From Deltaproteobacteria bacterium (GTDB lineage: Bacteria; Desulfobacterota; BSN033; UBA1163): a stretch of DNA of 33,177 bases. A program made the translations under genes and the position numbers. The stretch's first letter is position 1, and the number at the start of each line of letters is the position of its first letter. The notes under the pieces were generated by a model. The model was not told where the DNA came from. It did not search any database and saw only the letters and a program-made list of their open reading frames with translations. The stretch is from assembly GCA_018333535.1 (NCBI GenBank), contig JAGXTA010000098.1, positions 1 to 33,177 on the forward strand. The letters are read 5' to 3'. Positions 7,203 to 15,719 of the stretch are shown here, one piece after another.

Positions 7203-7490
7203 TACTTTATCTCCTTTATGAATTCATTATCCAAACTTAAAATGATATGTGAAGGTTTGAACCCAAATCCTCGACTCCGTATTGTATGGCGGAAGGAGAT
7301 TTACCTTCCGGACGTGTAGTTTGAGACATCACTGATGATTGACATTTGCGAGCTAGCGTATTATCTGAAAGATCAAAACCGCCGGACCAAATACGTCTAT
7401 GCCAAGCTGGCGGGATAGTCTAAACATTCATGTCTCTTGCCAGGATGGTTGCCACGACGAATTTTCTAATGATACGACGTGACAAACAGC
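7203..7490. other. Intergenic region between metallophosphoesterase and PAAR genes
   Basis: A stem of seven pairs, CGGAAGG / CCTTCCG (7290-7310, seven-base loop), is the only clear structure. It has no U-run, so it is not a convincing terminator. A 27-codon plus-strand frame at 7335-7418 has no recognised family and no clear ribosome-binding site. A promoter for PAAR is expected here, but only a poor -10-like GATAAT could be seen. Confidence 0.4.
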
Positions 7491-8975
7491 CTAGAAATGA
7501 CGAACTGATTTTTGGGGCTTTTCTACCGGTTTTGACCATGCATCTTCCGCCCATTTCCAAATAAGAGCCTCGTTTGACATGTCCCTCAGATCTGGGATAT
7601 GCGTGTGGGCAAGGACGATGACTTTGTTCTTCTTTGTGTATTCCCGGTCTTCCTTTTCCCACAGGTAGCAGAGGCGAGCAATCTTTTTGATGTGGTCAAG
7701 TCGGACTTCTTCATCGCTTCTGAAAAGCCCTTCAAATTTCCGGACTAGATCTCCGCGTCTCTTCAACTCATAAAAAACTAGCAAACAGGTGATTACCCGC
7801 CCAAGAGCACAGGCTTCATCATTGTTAAAAAAGTCCATGTTATGTCCATGGCTGAAGAGGAAAGCACAATTTTTGAAAGTGTATTGGTTCTTGAATCTAT
7901 ACGGTTGAAGTTCCAGTGGCGAGAAAGCAAACGTGTTGTTGGCCTCATTTATACCACTGAGATAGTTGTCGTGGTTTCCATACACAATGATCTTCCAGGA
8001 GATTTCATCCCAAAGATCAGCAAACGACTTCCCGCTTTTGCTATGATGTTTTTTAAAAATCTCGGATCGGATGCCAAGAGATCTTTGCTTAACAGTCTCC
8101 TGATCTTCGTCGGGCTCGAACAGGAAGCTCTGCGCATTGGATTTTTTATAGATGGATTCTAACTGTCGCTTCGTCTCGGGGTCCAAAGGGGTATCTGATA
8201 GCTTTGTTTTGGTGAGCTCTTTAACATAGCCTTTGAGCTTTTTGAAGCGAGGATCCTTCTCTGCCGCAGGGGACTGCTCCAACGTATCTCGAACCCACTT
8301 TCCCAGATCGTCGAGGAGCGCATAGATTTTCTTCTCTTGGTCCGCTGATGCATAATAGCGAACAATTGATTCGGTCTCCCAGAGCTCGCACAAGTCTCCC
8401 AAAAAATGGACGCGCGTTTGAGGCAATACAGATTTCTGAAATTCAGCGATGGTCTCGAGAAAGATTCCGAAATCAGTCTCCATGGAGGTACGTTTACCGA
8501 GTTTTACAACCTTTATAGCATTGGAGGTGCACTCATTTCCATAATTGGTAATGAAATTGTCAAGATAGGTGTCCTTAAAAAGGTGGAGATGGAGGTCTGG
8601 GACTAATATCCGCAATTCTGCCGTTTCATCGAGAAGTTCCTTTTCAGCGAAAGGGAAGATCTTAAGTACGTGAAAGCCCTTTCGCAGATCCCATTGTTCC
8701 AACTTAACACCATATTTTTTTTGCATGAGTAGGGTGAGAAAAGTGCTCATGTAGGTTTTGTGAAAATCGTAACCCAAATCTGGCAACACTGGTAACGTGA
8801 CATTCTTGCCTGATGAGAAATAAGAGCACAAGGCAATTCCATTGTGCTCCATTAGGCCAAAGGTCATCTGCGGAAGGCCTTGTTCTGGCCCACCCCAGAC
8901 TCCGGCGTCCATGTAAATCGTTCGCGGAGTGCCAAGCTTGAGTCGGTTATCTTTCGTGCGGACTAAATCTGCCAT
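7491..8975 (-). CDS. Calcineurin-like metallophosphoesterase, candidate T6SS effector
   Basis: The 494-residue product has the full set of metal-site motifs of the calcineurin-like phosphoesterase superfamily in order: DLH (127-129), GDLCELW (193-199), GNHD (333-336), SHGH (375-378) and HTH (457-459). The GD-x-x-E-x-W form recalls UDP-2,3-diacylglucosamine hydrolases, but the protein is about twice their size, with a 120-residue N-terminal part and a 130-residue insert between GD and GNHD. It should therefore hydrolyse a phosphomonoester or diester; the substrate is unknown (nucleic acid, lipid or nucleotide are possible). No signal peptide is seen. It follows the LysM gene by 27 bases in the vgrG transcript. 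The gene looks visibly richer in A/T than the tss genes, which suggests separate acquisition. No immunity-like neighbour is present. Confidence 0.75.
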   Translation of the reverse strand: MADLVRTKDNRLKLGTPRTIYMDAGVWGGPEQGLPQMTFGLMEHNGIALCSYFSSGKNVTLPVLPDLGYDFHKTYMSTFLTLLMQKKYGVKLEQWDLRKGFHVLKIFPFAEKELLDETAELRILVPDLHLHLFKDTYLDNFITNYGNECTSNAIKVVKLGKRTSMETDFGIFLETIAEFQKSVLPQTRVHFLGDLCELWETESIVRYYASADQEKKIYALLDDLGKWVRDTLEQSPAAEKDPRFKKLKGYVKELTKTKLSDTPLDPETKRQLESIYKKSNAQSFLFEPDEDQETVKQRSLGIRSEIFKKHHSKSGKSFADLWDEISWKIIVYGNHDNYLSGINEANNTFAFSPLELQPYRFKNQYTFKNCAFLFSHGHNMDFFNNDEACALGRVITCLLVFYELKRRGDLVRKFEGLFRSDEEVRLDHIKKIARLCYLWEKEDREYTKKNKVIVLAHTHIPDLRDMSNEALIWKWAEDAWSKPVEKPQKSVRHF

Positions 8976-9002
8976 TTCATGTTCCGGTCGTCCGGTTCAC
9001 TT

Positions 9003-9635
9003 TCAGCTTCCATAGATTTCTTTCAGTTTGTTTCGGGTTTCATCGTTGAGCCCTCCGGATTCCTCGAGCCCATAGGCCTGCTGGAAAAGCCGGATGGCAG
9101 CGCATGTTTCAGAATTCAACTTCCCATCCACCGGACCGCAGTCAAATCCGAGATTGTTGAGTCGCCCCTGAATGCCGGTTAGTTCCTCGATAGGATCTAT
9201 ATCGCCGAGAAACAGAGGAAATTCTTGTTCTCGACTCTTTCCAATAATAAGCTTTCCGCGTCGAGCATTCGGCGGGATTGCTTGCTCTAACCAACCGGAG
9301 GCATCTGTGGTGCCTGAAAAGAGACTGCCGTCAATCTCTAGCGTGTAGGGTTGCTTTGCGAGAGGTTCATCGTGTTCATCTTCCAACTTGATTCTCAATT
9401 TTGAGGGGACGCCTTTTCGCTTGAAACGATATCGTTTCTCAGTAATGCCAGATTCATCCTTCGCTCTCTTCTCTGGGATAAATACCTTATCGCCTGCGAA
9501 TAGCACGTTAGGGTCTTTTCGGACCATTCGCACTTGCTGGTTTTTCGGATGGTTCCAGATGGTCTCCCAGAAGAGGCCATGCCGGAAAGCAATGCTCTCA
9601 ATACAATCCCCCTGCTTGACTTTGTAATCGGGCAT
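9003..9635 (-). CDS. LysM + beta-sandwich + peptidoglycan-binding protein paired with the metallophosphoesterase
   Basis: At 210 residues this is the most compact of the three paralogs: LysM 4-55 (KVKQGDCIESIAFRHG ... KVFIPE), transthyretin-like beta part 77-141 (PYTLEIDGSLFSGTTDASG) and peptidoglycan-binding helices 155-208 (RLNNLGFDCGPVDG ... IRLFQQAYGL). The linker ESGITEKRYRFKRKG between the first two parts is shared with the paralogs. It starts 17 bases after the vgrG stop and precedes the metallophosphoesterase by 27 bases, so spike, LysM protein and hydrolase are probably cotranslated. The remnant at 4820-4929 is most similar to this copy. An adaptor-like or cargo-targeting role is inferred from gene order alone. 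Confidence 0.87.
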   Translation of the reverse strand: MPDYKVKQGDCIESIAFRHGLFWETIWNHPKNQQVRMVRKDPNVLFAGDKVFIPEKRAKDESGITEKRYRFKRKGVPSKLRIKLEDEHDEPLAKQPYTLEIDGSLFSGTTDASGWLEQAIPPNARRGKLIIGKSREQEFPLFLGDIDPIEELTGIQGRLNNLGFDCGPVDGKLNSETCAAIRLFQQAYGLEESGGLNDETRNKLKEIYGS

Positions 9636-9652
9636 TTTCCGGCTCTCTTCTC

Positions 9653-11929
9653 TTACGCCTTCTCCCAGGCGTCTTTATCTAAACTGGGGAAGGTGATTTT
9701 ACAGTTGCCGGGGTCAATGCCGTCTACACGGGCAAAGCCATTCTCATCCAACGTGCCTTCCGCAACGGTCTTTCCGTCGGGCAGGGTGACCTTATATTTT
9801 TCTCCTGAAACAGGATTATCATCTTCATCGACGAGTTCGATCTCGATCCAGCTTTTCTTCTCTTCCTCCTCCTCTTCGGTTGATTCTTTATGGCGTTGCT
9901 CCTGATCTTTGACATCCTTCCCGGGGGTTGCAGAGGCGGCCATGTCGGGTTTCACCGGAGCAGCCGGAGGCACAAGGGCAGCGGAGGCTGGTGCAACAGG
10001 CGGACCGCTGCCGCTATTGATATTAACGAGGGGACCTCCCTGAATAAAAATGGCCGCCGGCGTGAGAATGATACTGCTTCCACCCACTTTAAGTTCCATA
10101 CCGGTCATGCCTTCAATCTTTACATTCATCCCTTTTAAATGAAGGGTGCCTGTCACATTTTCGCTGTGATTCGCATTAAAACTCTCGACCACATTTCCTG
10201 TCACTTTGAGGGAGGATGAGCCTGCTACCTCAACAGCCTTCTTGCCGCCGACTTTCAGGTTGTAGTCTGTTTTGACCTCCCGGAACTCACTCTTTTCCAC
10301 AATCACATGCTTATCGAATTCGATCTTTTCCTTCAAATCGCGCTTGACAATGAGATGCCGGTCATTGCCGACGAGCTCCCTGCGGTCATTTTTCACACGG
10401 ATATCGAGGTCTTTCTCCGCATGAACGAAGACCTGTTCTTCTCCTTTTTTGTCTTCGAAGCGGATCTCATTGAAACCTTCTCCTCCGGTTGAGGAGTTGG
10501 TCTTGATCGTGGACTTTGTCTTTTCGTCGGGGAGGGTATAGGGAGGCATCAGGTCCGCATTGTAGACCCTGCCTGTAATCAGAGGTTGATCCGGATCGCC
10601 TTCGAGAAAGTCGACAATCACCTCCTGGCCGATTCTCGGAGTGAAGATGGCGCCATACTGGCCGCCGGCCAAGATGCTTGCCACCCGTATCCAGCAGGAA
10701 GATTTGTCATCTTTCTGTCCCTCCCGGTCCCAGTGAAACTGAACTTTGATGCGGCCGTATTTGTCCGTGTAGATCTCCTCACCACTCGGTCCTACGACCA
10801 CCGCAGTCTGGATTCCTTTTACGACAGGCTTGGGAGTCTTTCTTTCCGGCCGGAAAACGACAGAGGAAGGGATCGAAATGAATCCATTTGTATAGCTGAA
10901 CTTTTCTTTAGGATCAGCTAATTCCTGGAGCGCCTGGGGTTGTTGGCCTTCGTGACGAATCTCCGCAAGAAGGTATTCCTGATTGAAGCTCTGGCGCTCA
11001 TGGTCGATCAATTTGAATTTGAAGCCAGGGGTCAAACGGGGAGAGTTGCTCTTGCCCTCTGCCTTCTCTTTAAAGGTGATGGACTCCTCCAGGCGGACCT
11101 TGGTCAGTCCTTTCCCCCGGTTTTCCTCCACATACCTGCCCGGATAGTCATAGACTTCCAGTTTCTGATAGGATTTGTCCTGCTCTTTCGATGTTAAGTC
11201 GAGAGTGGGCTTCTCAAAATTGAAATCCCTCCGGGTCATCTTTCCGGAGAAGACTTTCTGGGAGAAAGCCAAATGGTAGACAAACTCTTGACCCGGCACC
11301 ATCCCTATCGCGGGATTGAAAGTGATCTCCTCCTCTCCCTCAATCGTCTGATAGGCGACCGTGCTATCGCCAAAGACGAGCACATGTTTATCCCTCGCAT
11401 GCTCGAAGAAATAGAAGATGCCTTCCTCCTCGCAGAGACGGGAGACGAAGTCGAAATCGGTCTCACGATACTGGACGCAATATTCTCTCTCCGGATAATT
11501 GCCCTGCAACCGGAAATTGAAACGGTCACCTGTGATGCCGCCATCCTGAAGGACCTTCTTGATGATGTCCTCGACTTTCATATTCTGGAAGATCCGGCAG
11601 TCTTGCTCCAAAGACAGGAGCCAGAGGGAGGGAACCACCTCAGCCTCATAAAAATAGAACCGTCCCTTGCTTCCATTCTGAATAAATTGTCGGAGGATGC
11701 CGTGAAGGTAGCGATCGTTCTCTTCCCCGAGCAGGGTGAGGAGGGCTTCTTTCCCCACCACCTCGTCGAAGTTGATCTCATCCTCAGAGACCAGGGAGAC
11801 ATGAAGCGCAAAGGGTGAGGAGATTCCTTCAAAGAGTTTAAATCCCAACACCGCTGTTTGATAGGATACCCCCAGCACCTCAAAGAGAAATCTCGATTCA
11901 TGGGCGGTCAATGTCGGCGCCATCTTCAA
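9653..11929 (-). CDS. tssI: VgrG spike protein (TssI) with C-terminal transthyretin-like extension
   Basis: The 758-residue trimeric spike protein has the usual order. A gp27-like base spans about 1-370. A gp5-like OB domain, with VQFHWDREG and the IGQEVIVDFLEGDPDQPLITGRVYN block, spans about 380-465. The triple beta-helix region (DUF2345-like) runs to about 645, ending near GGSSIILTPAAIFIQGG. A Pro/Ala-rich and then Glu-rich linker (650-695) leads to a small beta domain (WIEIELVDEDDNPVSGEKY ... GTLDENGFARV, about 695-755) that resembles transthyretin-like modules known on other VgrGs, where they dock cargo. Its strand pattern resembles the middle domain of the LysM proteins. The ATG overlaps the clpV stop by four bases, so translation is coupled. 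The LysM and phosphoesterase genes follow directly. Confidence 0.96.
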   Translation of the reverse strand: MKMAPTLTAHESRFLFEVLGVSYQTAVLGFKLFEGISSPFALHVSLVSEDEINFDEVVGKEALLTLLGEENDRYLHGILRQFIQNGSKGRFYFYEAEVVPSLWLLSLEQDCRIFQNMKVEDIIKKVLQDGGITGDRFNFRLQGNYPEREYCVQYRETDFDFVSRLCEEEGIFYFFEHARDKHVLVFGDSTVAYQTIEGEEEITFNPAIGMVPGQEFVYHLAFSQKVFSGKMTRRDFNFEKPTLDLTSKEQDKSYQKLEVYDYPGRYVEENRGKGLTKVRLEESITFKEKAEGKSNSPRLTPGFKFKLIDHERQSFNQEYLLAEIRHEGQQPQALQELADPKEKFSYTNGFISIPSSVVFRPERKTPKPVVKGIQTAVVVGPSGEEIYTDKYGRIKVQFHWDREGQKDDKSSCWIRVASILAGGQYGAIFTPRIGQEVIVDFLEGDPDQPLITGRVYNADLMPPYTLPDEKTKSTIKTNSSTGGEGFNEIRFEDKKGEEQVFVHAEKDLDIRVKNDRRELVGNDRHLIVKRDLKEKIEFDKHVIVEKSEFREVKTDYNLKVGGKKAVEVAGSSSLKVTGNVVESFNANHSENVTGTLHLKGMNVKIEGMTGMELKVGGSSIILTPAAIFIQGGPLVNINSGSGPPVAPASAALVPPAAPVKPDMAASATPGKDVKDQEQRHKESTEEEEEEKKSWIEIELVDEDDNPVSGEKYKVTLPDGKTVAEGTLDENGFARVDGIDPGNCKITFPSLDKDAWEKA

Positions 11930-14553
11930 CCTCCGAATTCAATCTTAAAGGAACCGTCTTCAGCTATATTCAAATGGACCTCTGAAAGCATGGCTCCTTC
12001 GCTCAGGCGTCCCAGAATCTCCCGGGACATCTGGGGCAGGATGGTTCCGTTCATCATATGGTCGATGTTTCTCGCACCGGTTTCAACCTCGGTGCATCGC
12101 TTCGAAATCTGATCGACCACCTCAGGGGAACAAACCAGTTTGATCTTATGGCTCTCCGCCATTCGTTTTGCCAATTTATCGAGCTTGAGCGCCACAATCT
12201 CCCGGATGAATTTCGGGTCGAGCGTATAGAAGGGGGCGACGGTCATCCGTGCCAGGAGCGCGGGCTTGAAATGGTGGCTGAGAATGGGCCGGATGGTGGT
12301 GGTCACGGTTTCGAGGGCAGGTCTCGTCTCAGGGGCGCAGAGCTGGGTGATCACATCAGAGGCCAGGTTGCTGGTGAGGAAGAGGATGGTATTCTTAAAG
12401 TCGATGATCCGTCCTTCTCCATCGGAGAGCATGCCCTTGTCAAAGACCTGATAGAAGAGGTTCATCACATCGATATGGGCCTTCTCGCATTCGTCGATCA
12501 GGACAACGGAGTAAGGCCGTTGACGCACGGCTTCGGTCAACACCCCACCCTCTCCGAAGCCGACGTAACCCGGCGGAGATCCGATCAGACGGCTGACGGT
12601 ATGGGACTCCTGAAACTCGCTCATGTTGATCGTGACCAGGTATTGATCGCCTCCGAAGAGAAGATCGGCAATAACCAGGCCGGTTTCGGTCTTTCCGACA
12701 CCGCTCGGGCCAACCAGGAGAAAGACACCGAGGGGCTGCTGGGGATCTTTCAACCCCGCTTTGGCTGATTTGATCACCTGTGTAATGATGGACAGGGCCT
12801 CGTCCTGGCCTTTGATCCTCTGTTTGAGATTCTCTTCGAGGTTGAGGATATTTTTTGCCTCGTCCCGTAGAACCTTTCCGAGGGGAATTCCGGTCCAGTC
12901 CGAGACGACTTTTGCCACCACATCCGGATCGACCTCTGTCTTGATAAGAGATGACTCTTTCTGGAGGACGGATAGTTCAAGAGAGACCTCATCGATTGCC
13001 TTCTTAATTTCGGATTGCTTCTCCTCAGGGGCGGCCTGGTTCTTGAGTTCATAAAACTGCTTTCTCAGATCGATGAGGCGATGGGCAAGCTCCTTCTCCT
13101 TGAGCCAGCGCTCCTGAAGCTGAGCCACCTCCTCATTTAATGCTTTGATTTTTTCTTCCAGTTCCTGCGGTCGGCCCGGATCGATTTCGAGGCCGTGGAG
13201 CTGATCACGCTCCAAAGCCTTCTTCTCCCGCTGGAGCGCCTGAATGGTTCGCTCCCGGTCTTCGATGAGATCGGGTTTGGCCGTGAGATGAATCTTGACA
13301 CGGGCCGCACTCGTATCGAGGAGATCGACGGCCTTGTCCGGCAACTGCCTGCCGGAGATATAACGGCTGGAGAGCTCGGCTGCAGCCAGAATGGCGTCGT
13401 CCCGGACGATTACGCCATGGGCCTCCTCATATTTGCTCTTCAGTCCTCTCAGGATGAGAACCGCTGTCTCGACCGAGGGCTCCTCAAGCTTCACTAACTG
13501 GAATCTGCGGGCCAGGGCCGCATCCTTCTCGAAATATTTTTTATACTCCGACCAGGTTGTGGCCGCAATGGTCCGGAGTTCACCGCGGGCCAGGGCCGGT
13601 TTTAAAAGATTGGCGGCATCGCTTCCGCCTGTGGGGCCTCCTGCGCCGATGAGCGTATGGGCCTCGTCGATGAAGAGGATGATCGGTTTGGGAGAAGCTT
13701 TGATCTCGTTGATCACGGACTTGAGCCTGTTTTCGAATTCACCCTTTACTCCTGCTCCGGCCTGGAGAAGCCCCATATCCAGCCCTAAGATGGTGACTCC
13801 CTTCAGGATATCCGGGACATCTCCTTCCACGACCCTCAGAGCTAATCCCTCCACCACAGCGGTCTTTCCCACTCCAGCCTCGCCCACGGCAATGGGATTG
13901 TTCTTCCTTCTCCGGGCGAGAATGTCGATCATCTGGTGAATCTCCCGGTCGCGGCCGAAGACAGGATCGATCTCTCCGGTTGCCGCCTTCTTTGTAAAAT
14001 CGGTACAGAAACGGGCAAGCGCGGTTCCTTCTCCCGGAGGCCCCGGCTCCCGTGCCGCCCTTTCAGCAGGAGAGGGATGCTCGATCGAACCTTTTAAAAT
14101 ATTTCCGAATTGGGAAAGAAGGGCTTCGCGGCCAATGGGGCGCAGAAGATCGACATAGCGGCCTGTGGCAAACTGGGTAGGTTTGGCCAGGAAGGCGAGA
14201 AGAAGAGCGCCTGATCGGATTCGATTCTCTTCGAGATCAACGGACGAGATCAGCCAGGCATCCTGAAACCATTCTAAAAGGAGCGGGGAGAAGACAGGCT
14301 TTGAGGCATTGCCTGTTCGAAACTCTTCAATAGTCTGATCGATTGTTTTTTTCACCCTTCCGACATCGAGGTCAAATTGGCGGAAGATGAGGGGAAGGTC
14401 TGATTGGGGTTCTTCAAGGAGTTTGGCCAGAAAGTGCTCCACGGTCACTTCGTAGTGGGTTCGCGAGACGCAGAGACCAGCGGCTCCTTCCAGGGTTCGC
14501 GTGCAATATTGGTTTAATCGGGTTAAGAGTGTTTTGATGTCAACGGTGATCAT
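11926..14553 (-). CDS. clpV: ClpV / TssH AAA+ ATPase
   Basis: The 875-residue hexameric unfoldase disassembles the contracted TssBC sheath so that its parts can be reused. A Clp-N domain (1-150) precedes the first AAA module, with Walker A GEAGVGKT (224-231) and Walker B ILFIDEAH. A long coiled-coil middle region comes next, then the second AAA module with GPSGVGKTETG and VVLIDECEKAH. The Clp C-terminal domain closes the protein. The GPSGVGKTET form and the length are typical of ClpV rather than ClpB. An AGGAG site nine bases upstream supports the start. A gap of 146 bases with inverted repeats separates it from tssG, and vgrG follows with a four-base overlap. Confidence 0.97.
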   Translation of the reverse strand: MITVDIKTLLTRLNQYCTRTLEGAAGLCVSRTHYEVTVEHFLAKLLEEPQSDLPLIFRQFDLDVGRVKKTIDQTIEEFRTGNASKPVFSPLLLEWFQDAWLISSVDLEENRIRSGALLLAFLAKPTQFATGRYVDLLRPIGREALLSQFGNILKGSIEHPSPAERAAREPGPPGEGTALARFCTDFTKKAATGEIDPVFGRDREIHQMIDILARRRKNNPIAVGEAGVGKTAVVEGLALRVVEGDVPDILKGVTILGLDMGLLQAGAGVKGEFENRLKSVINEIKASPKPIILFIDEAHTLIGAGGPTGGSDAANLLKPALARGELRTIAATTWSEYKKYFEKDAALARRFQLVKLEEPSVETAVLILRGLKSKYEEAHGVIVRDDAILAAAELSSRYISGRQLPDKAVDLLDTSAARVKIHLTAKPDLIEDRERTIQALQREKKALERDQLHGLEIDPGRPQELEEKIKALNEEVAQLQERWLKEKELAHRLIDLRKQFYELKNQAAPEEKQSEIKKAIDEVSLELSVLQKESSLIKTEVDPDVVAKVVSDWTGIPLGKVLRDEAKNILNLEENLKQRIKGQDEALSIITQVIKSAKAGLKDPQQPLGVFLLVGPSGVGKTETGLVIADLLFGGDQYLVTINMSEFQESHTVSRLIGSPPGYVGFGEGGVLTEAVRQRPYSVVLIDECEKAHIDVMNLFYQVFDKGMLSDGEGRIIDFKNTILFLTSNLASDVITQLCAPETRPALETVTTTIRPILSHHFKPALLARMTVAPFYTLDPKFIREIVALKLDKLAKRMAESHKIKLVCSPEVVDQISKRCTEVETGARNIDHMMNGTILPQMSREILGRLSEGAMLSEVHLNIAEDGSFKIEFGG

Positions 14554-14570
14554 AACTGTTTTCTCCTATG

Positions 14571-14699
14571 ATGGAATGTTGGAATCATGGAACATTGGGA
14601 AAATAGAAGGTTAAGGTTAAGGATAAGGTTAAGAAAATCTCGACCTAAACCTAAACCTTAACCTCAGCCTCAAAGCGTTCAATTCCATTATTCCAATTT
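14571..14699. repeat. Nested inverted repeat with telomere-like GGTTAA / CCTTAA units
   Basis: The left part contains four GGTTAAG/GGATAAG units (14609-14632), and the right part (14644-14664) the complementary CCTAAAC/CCTTAAC units. Outside these, ATGGAATGTTGGAAT-like words on the left pair with ATTCCATTATTCCAAT on the right (to 14699). The whole gap between tssG and clpV could fold into one large imperfect hairpin. There is no coding content. Confidence 0.55.
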
Positions 14700-15719
14700 T
14701 CAAGGTGCTCCTTGTGGAGGAAAAGTTGCTTTTACTTCACCGAGATGGTCAAGGGAGAAGACCCAGGTATCCAGGCCAAGCCTTGACCACTGTGATCCTC
14801 CCAGAGAAGCTGTTTCCGCCTCTTTCGCCGCAAGGATCAGTTCAATGTCATACTCAAAAACATCGAGGAGATAGAACTTCGTCAGAAAGGCAAGCCTCTG
14901 ATGATCAACACTTCCCGGAAGGAGACTATGGAAAGGATCGCTTTTCAATGGGCCGATCCGGAGCCGGAATTTTCCCATCCGGTCATCGATCTCCTCTCCC
15001 AGGAAACTCTCCTCTCCGAGACCGCTTCCAGCCTTTCCAAGGACGAGCCTCTGATCCGGAGGGATTTTGACGACCCGCTTCACACAGGGGATGACCTCTA
15101 CGGGTATTTTCCCGAGTCCATCGTGAAGAAGGGCCTGGAGTCCGGAGGCCGATTTGGGGAACTGGGTGAAGAGGCCTGTGTAACGGATCAGGGAATACGA
15201 TTCCGGAAGATCCTTTCTCAACACCTTTTCTCCCAGGCCGATCAGGCAGAAGAGCTTTCCAAGAACCTCCGGGTTATTCTCTTCGATCACCTGGAGAAAG
15301 AGACGATACTTGCCCCAGCAGCGGAAGAGAAGAAGGTAGAGACGGTGGTTGAAGATATCGATGAAGTCCCGGGTAACGGACATATCTTCGGCGGCTTCAT
15401 CGAGGAGGTCCTCCGTATAGAAGGTGGGAAGCGGAGAGGAGGAGCCGTAGAGTCCGAGGTGCGTGGCGGTAATCCGATAGAGGGGTTTCTCATGATCGAT
15501 CTCTTCGATCTTTGCCACATCCGCAGGGGGAAAAGAGAGGGAGAGCTCGGGTCGAATTCTGGTGTGATCTTCCACAGAAGATTCCCTCTCATCCTGTCTT
15601 TTCACACGGCCGATCAGGAGGCGCAAGAGCCTCATCACCTGAAAGAAAGAGAATTGATGGCCTTTCCTCAGCAGGTCTGATATTAGATTAAAGGGTGATC
15701 CCCGATCCTGGCCGGCCAT
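14700..15719 (-). CDS. tssG: TssG baseplate protein
   Basis: The 339-residue product matches TssG (VasB/ImpH), a baseplate wedge subunit bound to TssF and TssE. The N-terminal FNLISDLLRKGHQFSFFQVMRLL pattern (phenylalanines and an early helix), FPPADV, HLGLYGSSSPLPTFYTEDLL and DIFNHRLYLLLFRCW are family hallmarks. The reading frame is open to 15812, but the ATG at 15719 is chosen because GGGAG lies about 10 bases upstream and the length then matches the family. It overlaps the end of tssF by 37 bases, so the two are probably translationally coupled. Confidence 0.95.
   Translation of the reverse strand: MAGQDRGSPFNLISDLLRKGHQFSFFQVMRLLRLLIGRVKRQDERESSVEDHTRIRPELSLSFPPADVAKIEEIDHEKPLYRITATHLGLYGSSSPLPTFYTEDLLDEAAEDMSVTRDFIDIFNHRLYLLLFRCWGKYRLFLQVIEENNPEVLGKLFCLIGLGEKVLRKDLPESYSLIRYTGLFTQFPKSASGLQALLHDGLGKIPVEVIPCVKRVVKIPPDQRLVLGKAGSGLGEESFLGEEIDDRMGKFRLRIGPLKSDPFHSLLPGSVDHQRLAFLTKFYLLDVFEYDIELILAAKEAETASLGGSQWSRLGLDTWVFSLDHLGEVKATFPPQGAP

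Noticed and set aside
7290-7310. Hairpin as terminator between PAAR and metallophosphoesterase genes
   Set aside because: The stem is good but no U-run follows on either strand.
7335-7418. 27-codon plus-strand frame in the gap before PAAR
   Set aside because: It has a coding-like composition but no family match, no clear ribosome-binding site and no conserved context, so it cannot be supported.
11273-11818. Long plus-strand frame inside vgrG
   Set aside because: It is fully antisense to a gene with strong family signature, and its translation shows no motif. The same applies to other long antisense frames within clpV, tssG and tssM.
9653-11929. VgrG C-terminal extension as an enzymatic effector domain
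   Set aside because: The extension is only about 60 residues, beta-rich and without catalytic motifs, so it is a docking-type domain rather than a toxin.
14609-14664. GGTTAA repeats as a CRISPR or a true telomere repeat
   Set aside because: Units are too short, lack unique spacers and are arranged as an inverted pair inside an operon.
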